From an uncultured Arcobacter sp. (lineage in GTDB: Bacteria > Campylobacterota > Campylobacteria > Campylobacterales > Arcobacteraceae): 8,230 nt of DNA. Numbering within the stretch: the stretch's first letter is position 1; each line of letters starts with the position of its first letter. Under the pieces are notes generated by a model that worked only from the letters and a program-made list of their open reading frames with translations, was not told where the DNA came from and ran no database searches. The DNA lies in assembly GCA_913062735.1 (NCBI GenBank), contig CAJXWI010000093.1:1-8230 (forward strand), in the 5' to 3' direction. This document shows positions 1 to 6,211 of this stretch, in pieces. The position numbers and the translations under genes are program-made.

Positions 1-329
1 TGATTATCTGATTGCACTTTAGAAAGTCTATTTGACAACTTATCAAGCTTAAAATTTATTTCTTCAAATTTATTAGTAAGTTCCTGAAATTGATTTTCAA
101 TTTCAGATAATTTCAACAAATGTCTTGTAAGTACATCTTCAGAGTTACTATCAATACTTGATGGAGCTGAATTTGTGTTATTGAATTCACTTGAATTTGA
201 GTAAACAGCTTTTTCAAGAGTTTTTAAATCTTTTTTGATCAACTCTAGTGTATCGTAAACATTATGATTGTCTGCGAAAGAAGGGAAACAAACTAAAAAA
301 TTAAATAAAAAAAAAATTTTGAATTTAAA
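1..329 (-). CDS. Partial Tol-Pal system protein CpoB/YbgF-like, N-terminal part, start codon missing
   Basis: This open frame runs off the left window edge. It was found by translating the stretch after the moeA stop in another frame. It begins with a hydrophobic stretch (FKIFFLFNFLVCFPSFA, about 323-273) ending in an S-F-A signal peptidase I-type site, followed by mature DNHNVYDTLELIKKDLKTLE. That segment resembles the N-terminus of alphaproteobacterial CpoB/YbgF, where a 'DLRxLERxVY'-type motif precedes a trimerising coiled coil. Heptad-like sequence follows at about 101-15 (IENQFQELTNKFEEINFKL and onward), separated from the first helix by a Ser/Asn-rich linker. The TPR domain expected after the coiled coil lies outside the window. 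CpoB is periplasmic and works with Tol-Pal in outer-membrane constriction. The frame is open from 350 but has no in-frame ATG, GTG or TTG before the signal peptide, only ATA at 344 and ATT at 317. This suggests that the true start was lost at the join with moeA. The family call is from pattern recognition; another secreted coiled-coil protein is possible. Confidence 0.7.
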
Positions 330-916
330 TAATTCTCTAAATATGAGGCATTAGTTGGGTTTATAAAATGATTTTTTGTAAATTCGTTTCCTGTTGAAAT
401 AATTTTAAAAGAAAGACTATTTTTAATCTTTACACTTATGTCTTTGAAAGAATTATAAATAAAAAGTTCTTTTTTGCTTAAGTTTCTATTTTTTAAGATA
501 AACTTTTGTCCTGATTTAAAAACATGTCCTTTTTTTCTTATGAATGTATTTTTAAAATCATATTTAAAAATATGAAATAAGTTTTTATTTTGAAAGTAAG
601 CCTCATTTGGAATTATATATTTTATTGAATTAGGTATAAGAGATCCTGTTTTAACGATTACGCATTCATTATCTTTAATCTTATAGTCAATATATTTATC
701 AAGATGTGTTTTGCCTTTTAAAATGTAAGCATCTTTTTTAGATATAACTCCTATACCATCCATTGCGGATTGATTATATGGAGGTATATTTTCTTTTAGA
801 GTAAATCTGTCGTTTATTAAATCTTTACAAGTTAGAGATTTTGTTTTCTTTAAGGTGTAAGTTGGTTTTGGAAGATATTTTTCAATTAATCTTATTGCAT
901 TAAAAATATCATCCAA
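293..916 (-). pseudogene. moeA: Truncated molybdopterin molybdenumtransferase MoeA (N-terminal half only)
   Basis: MoeA inserts molybdate into adenylated molybdopterin, the last step of molybdenum-cofactor synthesis. The family is about 400 residues; this ORF has 207 and only about 198 look like MoeA. Visible family landmarks are the PPYNQSAMDG segment (residues 45-54, usual PPFDNSAMDGYAV), VKTGSLIPNS (88-97, usual TGAxxPxGAD), IRKKGHVFKSG (126-136, usual RxxGEDFKxG), and ISTGNEFT (173-180, usual STGDEL), the entry to the molybdopterin-binding domain. After NPTNASYLENYLNSK the sequence becomes FFFYLIF and stops at TAG (295-293). The rest of the cofactor-binding domain and the C-terminal domain are absent. 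The assigned start is TTG (916-914), overlapping the moaC TGA by 8 bp, with a GAGG-like stretch upstream; an upstream ATA is the other option. Conserved acidic positions are also changed (GED becomes GHV). The product should not be functional. Confidence 0.88.
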
Positions 917-1373
917 TGTTATTTTTCCCGCCTCTTTTTTTTATGATTTGAATATTTTGAATAATAATTTCTTTTTTATAAGATTTTAACATATCAAATA
1001 CTGTTATTGATGAGGTGCTAACAGCTGTTAGAGCCTCAATTTCTAGGCCTGTAGTATATTTTGATTTCACTGATGATATTATTCTTAAAAATTCTTTGTC
1101 AAAAAGTTTAAATTCAATAGTAATATGATCAATAGGTACTTGATGAGTTAAGGGAATTTGTAGAGAAGTATTTTTTGCCGCTAATACTCCTGCAATTTTA
1201 GCAGTTGCACATAAATTAGAAAATAAATTTTGATCATTTAATAATATTTGATATAGACTTTTATCAATTTTAATTAAAGACTCAGCAACAGCTATTCTTG
1301 CTGTTTTCTTTTTTTTAGAGATATCCACCATTTCTATAGTTTGATTTTTGTTTTTAAAATGAGTTAGAGTCAT
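909..1373 (-). CDS. moaC: Cyclic pyranopterin monophosphate synthase MoaC
   Basis: MoaC converts the MoaA product (a cyclic GTP derivative) to cyclic pyranopterin monophosphate, an early step of molybdenum-cofactor synthesis in the cytoplasm. The 154 residues match the family's usual length (about 160) and align with E. coli MoaC without gaps from about residue 31 to 82. Recognisable segments are LTHF at the start, MVDIS (15-19), ATAKIAGVLAAK (56-67), IPLTHQVP (73-80), LEIEALTAVS (110-119), FDMLK (126-130) and KKRGGK at the end. Positions equivalent to E. coli H77, E112, E114, D128 and K131 are kept (H77, E111, E113, D127, K130). K51 is Phe here, and R68, C76 and P78 are Asn, Thr and Gln. The ATG overlaps the trpC stop as TAATG, and the 3' end overlaps moeA. 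The family call is firm; activity is doubtful because of the changed lysine. Confidence 0.93.
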   Translation of the reverse strand: MTLTHFKNKNQTIEMVDISKKKKTARIAVAESLIKIDKSLYQILLNDQNLFSNLCATAKIAGVLAAKNTSLQIPLTHQVPIDHITIEFKLFDKEFLRIISSVKSKYTTGLEIEALTAVSTSSITVFDMLKSYKKEIIIQNIQIIKKRGGKNNIG

Positions 1374-2143
1374 TATGAGTTATAAAGTTTATTAATATAA
1401 TTGAGGGTCTTACTAGAATTTAAAATACTCCCTCCAATTAAAAAAGTTTTAATATTTGTTGTTTCTTTAATTTTTTTAATATTTTTGATATCAATTCCAC
1501 TTTCACTAACAATAAAGTTTTTATTTTTTATTAAATTACTTAAGTTAATTGATTTATCTATATTTATCTTTTGTTCTTTTAAATTTCTATTATTTATTCC
1601 AATTAAAGAACTTTTAATATTCTTAATTTTTGATATTTCATGAATACTTTCTATCTCAATTAAAACATCTAAGTTTAATTCATTTGCAAATTGATAAAGG
1701 TCTTCAATTTGTTTTCTTGTTAAAATTTTTGCTATTAATAAAATGGCATCTGCTCCATAAAGTTTAGACTCCAAAATTTGAGTTTTATCTATGATAAAAT
1801 CTTTTCTTATTATTGGTTTATTTGTTAACTTTTTAGCTATAGAGATATCATTTAAACTACCACCAAAATTCTTATCAGTGAGTATTGAAATCCAGCAACA
1901 TTTTGATTTATCATAAATTTCAATAGTATCTTGTATGCTTCTGATTTTATTAAAATTTTTTACACTAGGGCTAAAACGCTTAAATTCTACAATTAAAGCA
2001 TTTTTTTGTTTTTTAATTTCTTTAATAATAGATTTTTTAAATAGGCTCTTTTTTTTCGGAATTTTTATGGTATCTAATTTTTTTTGTTTTAAATATTTAA
2101 TTAAATTCTTTTTTTCTAAGACTATTTGATCAAGAATATTCAT
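1373..2143 (-). CDS. trpC: Indole-3-glycerol phosphate synthase TrpC
   Basis: This cytoplasmic TIM-barrel enzyme closes the ring of CdRP to give indole-3-glycerol phosphate in tryptophan synthesis. It is full length at 256 residues (family about 255-270). Family motifs appear in order: VEFKRFSPS (52-60), SILTDKNFGGS (86-96), PIIRKDFIID (110-119), GADAILLIAKIL (130-141), LDVLIEIES (158-166), IGINNRNL (181-188), VSESGI (212-217) and FLIGGSIL (234-241). The catalytic set known from the Sulfolobus enzyme is retained: E53, K55, K114, E163, N184 and E214-S215. The sequence is divergent: the last phosphate-loop motif is IGGS rather than the usual IGES, and SPSKG has become SPSVK. Lys, Ile and Asn are very abundant, in keeping with extreme AT content; 1561-1620 has only 8 G+C in 60. 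The ATG overlaps the stop of the trpD fragment as TAATG, and the stop overlaps moaC the same way. The order trpD-trpC-moaC-moeA is common in Alphaproteobacteria. Confidence 0.95.
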   Translation of the reverse strand: MNILDQIVLEKKNLIKYLKQKKLDTIKIPKKKSLFKKSIIKEIKKQKNALIVEFKRFSPSVKNFNKIRSIQDTIEIYDKSKCCWISILTDKNFGGSLNDISIAKKLTNKPIIRKDFIIDKTQILESKLYGADAILLIAKILTRKQIEDLYQFANELNLDVLIEIESIHEISKIKNIKSSLIGINNRNLKEQKINIDKSINLSNLIKNKNFIVSESGIDIKNIKKIKETTNIKTFLIGGSILNSSKTLNYINKLYNS

Positions 2144-2520
2144 TATTTTTTTTGTAATAATTTTAGTTGTCTAGAGGCATTTCCATTATCAAGAGCATAT
2201 GAAAGTTCATCAAAACAATCTTGAAATTTCAATTTTGATTTATAAAGCATCATTGCATGACATGAATTAATCAAAACCATATCTCTAAAAGTATCTTTCT
2301 TACCTTCAAATAGATCAAATATTCTGGATGCATTATATCTGGGATCTTTGCCTTTTATCTGACTAAACTTAGGAACTTTATTCAAATATTTTTTATAATA
2401 ATTTTGAGAAATGGTTTGTTTTTTTATTTTTGACTTATCTTTGATGATAAATGTTGTTGGTGAGAAAAGACTAATTTCATCAAGACCTTCATGAGAATAA
2501 AATATTTTAAAATTTTTAAG
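2143..2520 (-). pseudogene. trpD: 3' fragment of anthranilate phosphoribosyltransferase trpD
   Basis: TrpD transfers phosphoribose from PRPP to anthranilate; the full protein is about 340 residues. Only about the last 120 are here. SHEGLDEIS aligns with the family's HGxDGLDEIS, whose Asp-Glu pair binds magnesium (residues 96-97 of the ORF). LKGGDAxxNA appears as IKGKDPRYNA, LxGxxGxxRDAVLLNAAAAL appears as FEGKKDTFRDMVLINSCHAM, and the end IDSGxAxxxLxxL appears as LDNGNASRQLKLL. The glycine-rich PRPP loop (GTGGD) and the anthranilate-binding N-terminal half are absent, so this fragment cannot be active. It overlaps trpC by one base (TAATG), which is the expected trpD-trpC coupling and shows that the fragment and trpC belong together. 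The 5' boundary is approximate. Confidence 0.87.
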
Positions 2521-2766
2521 TTTATTATTATTTTCGTACTTTGGAAAACTTAGTACATCACTTAGATATATATTTTCATTACTTATCTTATTTAAAGTAG
2601 AAGATAAAATAAAAGAAGAGAAATAGGCACTCTTTTCTTGCGATTCTTGTGCTTTTTCTACAAGAAAAAGATTTTGCTCTTTTAAATTTAATAAAAGCAC
2701 GATTACAAAAGACATTAACGTAATTGAAATAATAACTTCAATTAAAGTAAAGGCTTTTTTTTTCAT
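2143..2766 (-). CDS. Chimeric ORF: pseudopilin N-terminus fused in frame to TrpD C-terminus
   Basis: This single open frame of 207 residues joins two unrelated proteins. Residues 1-~75 are a type IV/type II secretion pseudopilin: a short basic leader MKKKA, then FTLIEV with Glu at +5, and a hydrophobic helix to about residue 28. Residues from about 83 to the end match the C-terminal third of anthranilate phosphoribosyltransferase, with GLDEIS (94-99), GKDPRYNASRIFDLFEGKKD (139-158), RDMVLINS (161-168) and LDNGNASRQL (192-201). I know of no family with this arrangement. The ATG (2766-2764) directly follows the gspE stop with no gap, and the TAA overlaps the trpC ATG. The join is in Asn/Lys-rich sequence around residues 75-87. 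As a protein it could be processed by prepilin peptidase but should have neither a pilin globular domain nor TrpD activity. A chimeric contig is the simplest explanation. A real gene fusion is the alternative. Confidence 0.88.
   Translation of the reverse strand: MKKKAFTLIEVIISITLMSFVIVLLLNLKEQNLFLVEKAQESQEKSAYFSSFILSSTLNKISNENIYLSDVLSFPKYENNNKLKNFKIFYSHEGLDEISLFSPTTFIIKDKSKIKKQTISQNYYKKYLNKVPKFSQIKGKDPRYNASRIFDLFEGKKDTFRDMVLINSCHAMMLYKSKLKFQDCFDELSYALDNGNASRQLKLLQKK
2521..2766 (-). pseudogene. 5' fragment of a T2SS minor pseudopilin gene
   Basis: This is the part of the chimeric ORF that belongs with the secretion genes. The class III (type IV prepilin) signal KKKA/FTLIEV would be cut between Ala5 and Phe6 by GspO/PilD, and Glu at +5 of the mature protein is present. 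A hydrophobic helix (FTLIEVIISITLMSFVIVLL) forms the pilin stem, and a polar helix continues to about residue 63. Ala instead of Gly before the cleavage site is, to my knowledge, frequent in Campylobacterota pilins. Its place immediately after gspE fits a GspH/I/J/K-type minor pseudopilin, but the part that would tell these apart is missing. The right-to-left boundary near 2521 is approximate (2497-2547). Confidence 0.82.
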
Positions 2767-4266
2767 TTAAAGACCAATTCTAATTGCTTCATGAAAAGAA
2801 GTTTTGCCTTCTTCTAATAAATGTATTATTTGAATACTTAAACTTATCATGCCATTATCTATGGCTTTTTTCATTAAAGTAGAATCATCTACATCGTATT
2901 TTAAGTACTCTTTAATTTCTTCAGTTATAACAAACAATTCACCAATAGCTACTCGTCCTTTATATCCTGTATAGTTGCATAATTTACAGCCCATTGCTTT
3001 ATATATTTTGGCTTTTGAATCTAAAGAGAAAGTATTATGATGGGAACCTAAAACATCTTCTTCTTTACAATGTTCACATAATATTCGTACCAACCTTTGT
3101 GCAAGAACAGCCAATAAAGCAGAAGAAAGAAGATACTTCTCAACTCCCATATGAATTAATCTGGTAATTGCAGCAGGCGCTCTATTTGTATGTAGGGTTG
3201 AAAACAATAAATGTCCCGTTAAAGCAGCTTGAATAGAAATAGAGGCTGTTTCTTCATCTCTAATCTCGCCTAACATAATAATATCGGGATCTTGTCTTAG
3301 AATGGAGCGTAATCCACTTGCAAAGGTAAGCCCTACTTTTGCATTAACTTGAATTTGAGAGATATTATTGGATTTATATTCAACAGGGTCTTCTATGGTA
3401 ATAATATTTTGTTCTTCGTTTTGTATTTTATGCAATAAAGAATGCAAGGTAGTTGATTTACCACTCCCTGTTGGACCAGTTACTAATATCATGCCATAAG
3501 AATTATGTAAAATTTCATCTAAACCTTTTCGTACTTGTAAAGAAAAGCCTAAGTCTTCTAAGGACAAAATGTCTTCGCTTTGCATAAGTATTCTCATAAC
3601 TACTCTCTCCCCATAAAAAGTAGGTAAAATAGAAACTCTAATATCCAGCGTTTTTTTAGATATTTTAATTTGTGTACGCCCATCTTGAGGAATTCTTTTT
3701 TCAGAAATATCAAGATTTGAAATCACTTTTATTCTTGATATTACTAAAGCCATAATATTTTTATCCAACTCAATATGTTTTGAGAGAACCCCATCCAGTC
3801 TATATCTTACTTCTCCTTTATATTCATGCATTTCAATATGAATATCTGAAGCATTTCTTTTAATGGCTTGATAAAATAGAGCATTAACGAATTTAATTAT
3901 AGGGGCTGATTCTTCTGAGGTTAAAATATCCAAACCCACTTTTAAAAAAGCATCTAATGCAAAATCATCTTCTTCAACGTGAACATTTTCTTGTTCTTCT
4001 TGAATCTTTGACATTTGTTTATCTGCACGTAAATCAACAAACTTTGAGAAAAGTTTTTCATAAGATATTTCATCCAAAAATTTCACTTCGTAAGAATGTT
4101 CATATTTTGAAAGATAATCTAAGGCAATTTCCAAATGAAGCGAGCTTACAGCAATAATAGTATTGTTTTCATATTGGGTAAACAATACAAAATTTTTCAA
4201 AGCCAAATCATACTCTTCTATGGCATGAGGAAAAAGATTTAGATCATGAATTTCTTCTTTAATCAT
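2767..4266 (-). CDS. gspE: Type II secretion ATPase GspE
   Basis: GspE is the cytoplasmic hexameric ATPase that powers pseudopilus growth in type II secretion, docked on the inner membrane through GspL. The 499 residues match the family's length. Landmarks are an N-terminal domain (1-~115), then NASDIHIEMHE (138-148), Walker A GPTGSGKST (264-272), Asp box IITIEDPVEY (288-297), Walker B with IIMLGEIRDEET (329-340) and His box TGHLLFSTLHTNRA (350-363). A tetracysteine zinc module follows (CEHC 397-400 and CKLC 427-430), typical of GspE/PilB rather than PilT. The ATG overlaps the 3' end of gspD by 8 bp and the TAA abuts the next ATG. PilB is the main alternative, but the gspC-gspD context argues for GspE. 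Local G+C is higher than in trpC (23 of 60 at 3301-3360), though strong protein conservation may explain that. Confidence 0.97.
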   Translation of the reverse strand: MIKEEIHDLNLFPHAIEEYDLALKNFVLFTQYENNTIIAVSSLHLEIALDYLSKYEHSYEVKFLDEISYEKLFSKFVDLRADKQMSKIQEEQENVHVEEDDFALDAFLKVGLDILTSEESAPIIKFVNALFYQAIKRNASDIHIEMHEYKGEVRYRLDGVLSKHIELDKNIMALVISRIKVISNLDISEKRIPQDGRTQIKISKKTLDIRVSILPTFYGERVVMRILMQSEDILSLEDLGFSLQVRKGLDEILHNSYGMILVTGPTGSGKSTTLHSLLHKIQNEEQNIITIEDPVEYKSNNISQIQVNAKVGLTFASGLRSILRQDPDIIMLGEIRDEETASISIQAALTGHLLFSTLHTNRAPAAITRLIHMGVEKYLLSSALLAVLAQRLVRILCEHCKEEDVLGSHHNTFSLDSKAKIYKAMGCKLCNYTGYKGRVAIGELFVITEEIKEYLKYDVDDSTLMKKAIDNGMISLSIQIIHLLEEGKTSFHEAIRIGL

Positions 4267-6211
4267 GACCCAATAACCTGTTTATCTTTTTTTGTCTTTC
4301 TTTCATGAAAGTATTTGATATTTTTTTAGGTTTTACTTCTTTTATTTTTTTCTCCGTCAATGCTGTTTTAACTGCTACAAGCTTTTCATCTCGTTTTGCA
4401 TCATTTTTTTCGTTTTTTAGTTTATTTTCTAAAAGTCTTAGTTCCATATCTTTGGTATATTTTGATTCCAAGGCTTTTAATTGTGCAAGCTGGTTTCTTA
4501 CATAAGATAAATCCCTAGATTTAGGAATAATATAAGGAGTAATCACAATTACAAGATTCTTTTGAACATTACTTTCACTTTTATTTTTAAATAAAGTACC
4601 TAATAATGGAATATCTCCTAAAAGAGGAATTTTTGTATTGGTTTCTTCCATTTTATTTTCAATTAATCCTCCAATAATAACGGATTCTCCATTGTTAACA
4701 ATAGCCGTTGTTTTAACTTCCTTTTTAGATGTATCAGGATTCCCACTAGAAGAAACGGTTTGTTTTACCCCTTCTAAAATGGTTTCTATTGAAAGGGTCA
4801 CTTTATTCTCATTTGAAATACGAGGTTTTACTTTTAAGGTCAGTCCCACATCTTCTCTTTTAAAGGAATCATTTGTAACGCCTCCATCTGTTGTACTTGA
4901 GCCTGTTTTAATAGAAATAGTTTCTCCTACATAAATAGAGCACTCTTTATTGTTTATACATAAAATCGAAGGCTCTGAAACAATATCCAAAGCATAGTTC
5001 TCTTTAAGCAAATTAATACTGGCACCCAGAGCTAAACCAGAACTTATATTAGGCAAAGTAAGTCCTATACTTGAAGTATCAAAAGCCAATGCTTTTCCAC
5101 CATTAAGTGATGAAGAAAACGTAAAAATCCCATTTGAGTTTCCACGTCCACCTGCTATTCCGTATTTTGCTCCCACTTCAGAAACAAGACTTTCATTCAC
5201 TTCAATGATTCTTGCTTGTACATATACTTGAAGTTTGTCTTTATCCAATTTAGATATTAATTCCTTGATAAATACAATTTCAGCTAAAGGTCCTGCTAGT
5301 ATAATAGAATTTGACTCTTCATCTATCGAACTTAAGGGCTTCATATTAGCATCAAGGTATTTTTTCTTTCCTATAATTGAATCAATTATCTTGATAACAT
5401 TTTTAGCTTCTACATTTTTTAAAGAAATAACTTCTACTACTCTTTTAATAAGAGAATTTGAACTGTCATTGGATAAAAGTTGTTTTTTAAGGAACAGTAC
5501 ATTTTGTTTTTTTCCTACAAACGTAATTGAATTGTTATTTTTATTGACAATAATAGCTACTTTTTCTTTTAGGATTTTTTCATTATAAACAGACTTAGCA
5601 AGATGCTTTAGATTAGTAGAGGCTAAACTTGCATCTATATTTTTAAGTGCAACAGTTTCAATTGTTTTTTTATTTCCAAGAGTTAATAAATTCACAATTT
5701 TTTCTATTGTTTTAATATTTGAAAGAAAGTCAGTTATTACAATAGAATTAGATTCTTTATCTGTCACTAATTTAGCAGACTTTGAAATAAGGTGCCGTAC
5801 TTTTGAGGCTAAATAATCAACATTCGAATAGGAAACTTTAAAAACCTTTGTTACCATTTGAAAGTGTTTTTTTACTTTTGAATTAATAATAGGGGCATTG
5901 TATTTAGATGTGTCATTGATTCTAACAATTCTTAAGATATCATCATTTTCTACAATAGTGAAACCTTTTGCTTGAAGCACATAAATTAATATATTAATCA
6001 TTTCATCTTTTTTAACAGCAGTATTAGAGATGAAATTAACTTTTCCTTTAACGGGGCTCGTTATTAAAATATTTTTATTAATTATTTTAGAAGTAATTTT
6101 GATTAAATCTTTGATATCTAAATCTTTAAAATTAACATTTATAGTATCACTACTTGCTAAAACAAAAACATTTAATAATACTAATCCTATAAATATTTTA
6201 ATTAATCTCAT
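4259..6211 (-). CDS. gspD: Type II secretion outer-membrane secretin GspD
   Basis: GspD forms the multimeric outer-membrane channel of the T2SS. The 650 residues show a signal peptide (MRLIKIFIGLVLLNVFVLA, cut near 19/20, no lipobox). An N0 domain follows (about 22-97, starting INVNFKDLDIKDLIKITSK), then N1-N3 repeats (about 120-325, with ESNSIVITD at 153-161 and EESNSIILAG at 298-307). The secretin core runs from about 329 (VYVQARIIEVNE) to 562. Core landmarks are VGLTLKVKPRIS (455-466), VIIGGLIENK (511-520), KIPLLGDIPLLGTLFK (527-542) and LVIVITPYIIP (553-563). A Lys/Glu-rich tail of about 85 residues follows, in the place of the S-domain that binds pilotin in other systems. Cys418 and Cys424 sit close together in the core. 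A GGAG ribosome site at 6222-6219 is 7 bases before the ATG; the start overlaps the end of gspC by 14 bp. Confidence 0.97.
   Translation of the reverse strand: MRLIKIFIGLVLLNVFVLASSDTINVNFKDLDIKDLIKITSKIINKNILITSPVKGKVNFISNTAVKKDEMINILIYVLQAKGFTIVENDDILRIVRINDTSKYNAPIINSKVKKHFQMVTKVFKVSYSNVDYLASKVRHLISKSAKLVTDKESNSIVITDFLSNIKTIEKIVNLLTLGNKKTIETVALKNIDASLASTNLKHLAKSVYNEKILKEKVAIIVNKNNNSITFVGKKQNVLFLKKQLLSNDSSNSLIKRVVEVISLKNVEAKNVIKIIDSIIGKKKYLDANMKPLSSIDEESNSIILAGPLAEIVFIKELISKLDKDKLQVYVQARIIEVNESLVSEVGAKYGIAGGRGNSNGIFTFSSSLNGGKALAFDTSSIGLTLPNISSGLALGASINLLKENYALDIVSEPSILCINNKECSIYVGETISIKTGSSTTDGGVTNDSFKREDVGLTLKVKPRISNENKVTLSIETILEGVKQTVSSSGNPDTSKKEVKTTAIVNNGESVIIGGLIENKMEETNTKIPLLGDIPLLGTLFKNKSESNVQKNLVIVITPYIIPKSRDLSYVRNQLAQLKALESKYTKDMELRLLENKLKNEKNDAKRDEKLVAVKTALTEKKIKEVKPKKISNTFMKERQKKINRLLGHD

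Noticed and set aside
1..292. A noncoding region downstream of moeA.
   Set aside because: It contains a continuous open frame on the minus strand with a signal peptide and a coiled-coil pattern.
2041..2060. Runs of T or A (for example near 2048, 2146, 938 and 307) as possible rho-independent terminators.
   Set aside because: They lie inside or at overlaps of coding sequences, have no G+C-rich stem beside them, and are ordinary Lys/Phe codon runs in AT-rich DNA.
330..2520. A transposon or genomic-island insertion carrying trp and moa genes.
   Set aside because: No transposase, integrase, tRNA, inverted terminal repeat or direct duplication was seen at either join.
2143..2766. A novel pseudopilin with an unusual globular domain (reading the ORF as a single natural protein).
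   Set aside because: The C-terminal 120 residues match TrpD motifs in the right order and are followed by trpC with the normal trpD-trpC overlap, so a new pilin domain is not needed.
4638..4934. Plus-strand open frame of 98 codons, and other plus-strand frames at 1401-1643, 1935-2129, 3957-4157, 4305-4505, 5235-5588, 6030-6218 and 7579-7929.
   Set aside because: All lie antisense within well-supported minus-strand genes, have low-complexity Leu/Phe/Ser-rich translations mirroring Lys/Glu/Asn-rich genes, and show no family motif.
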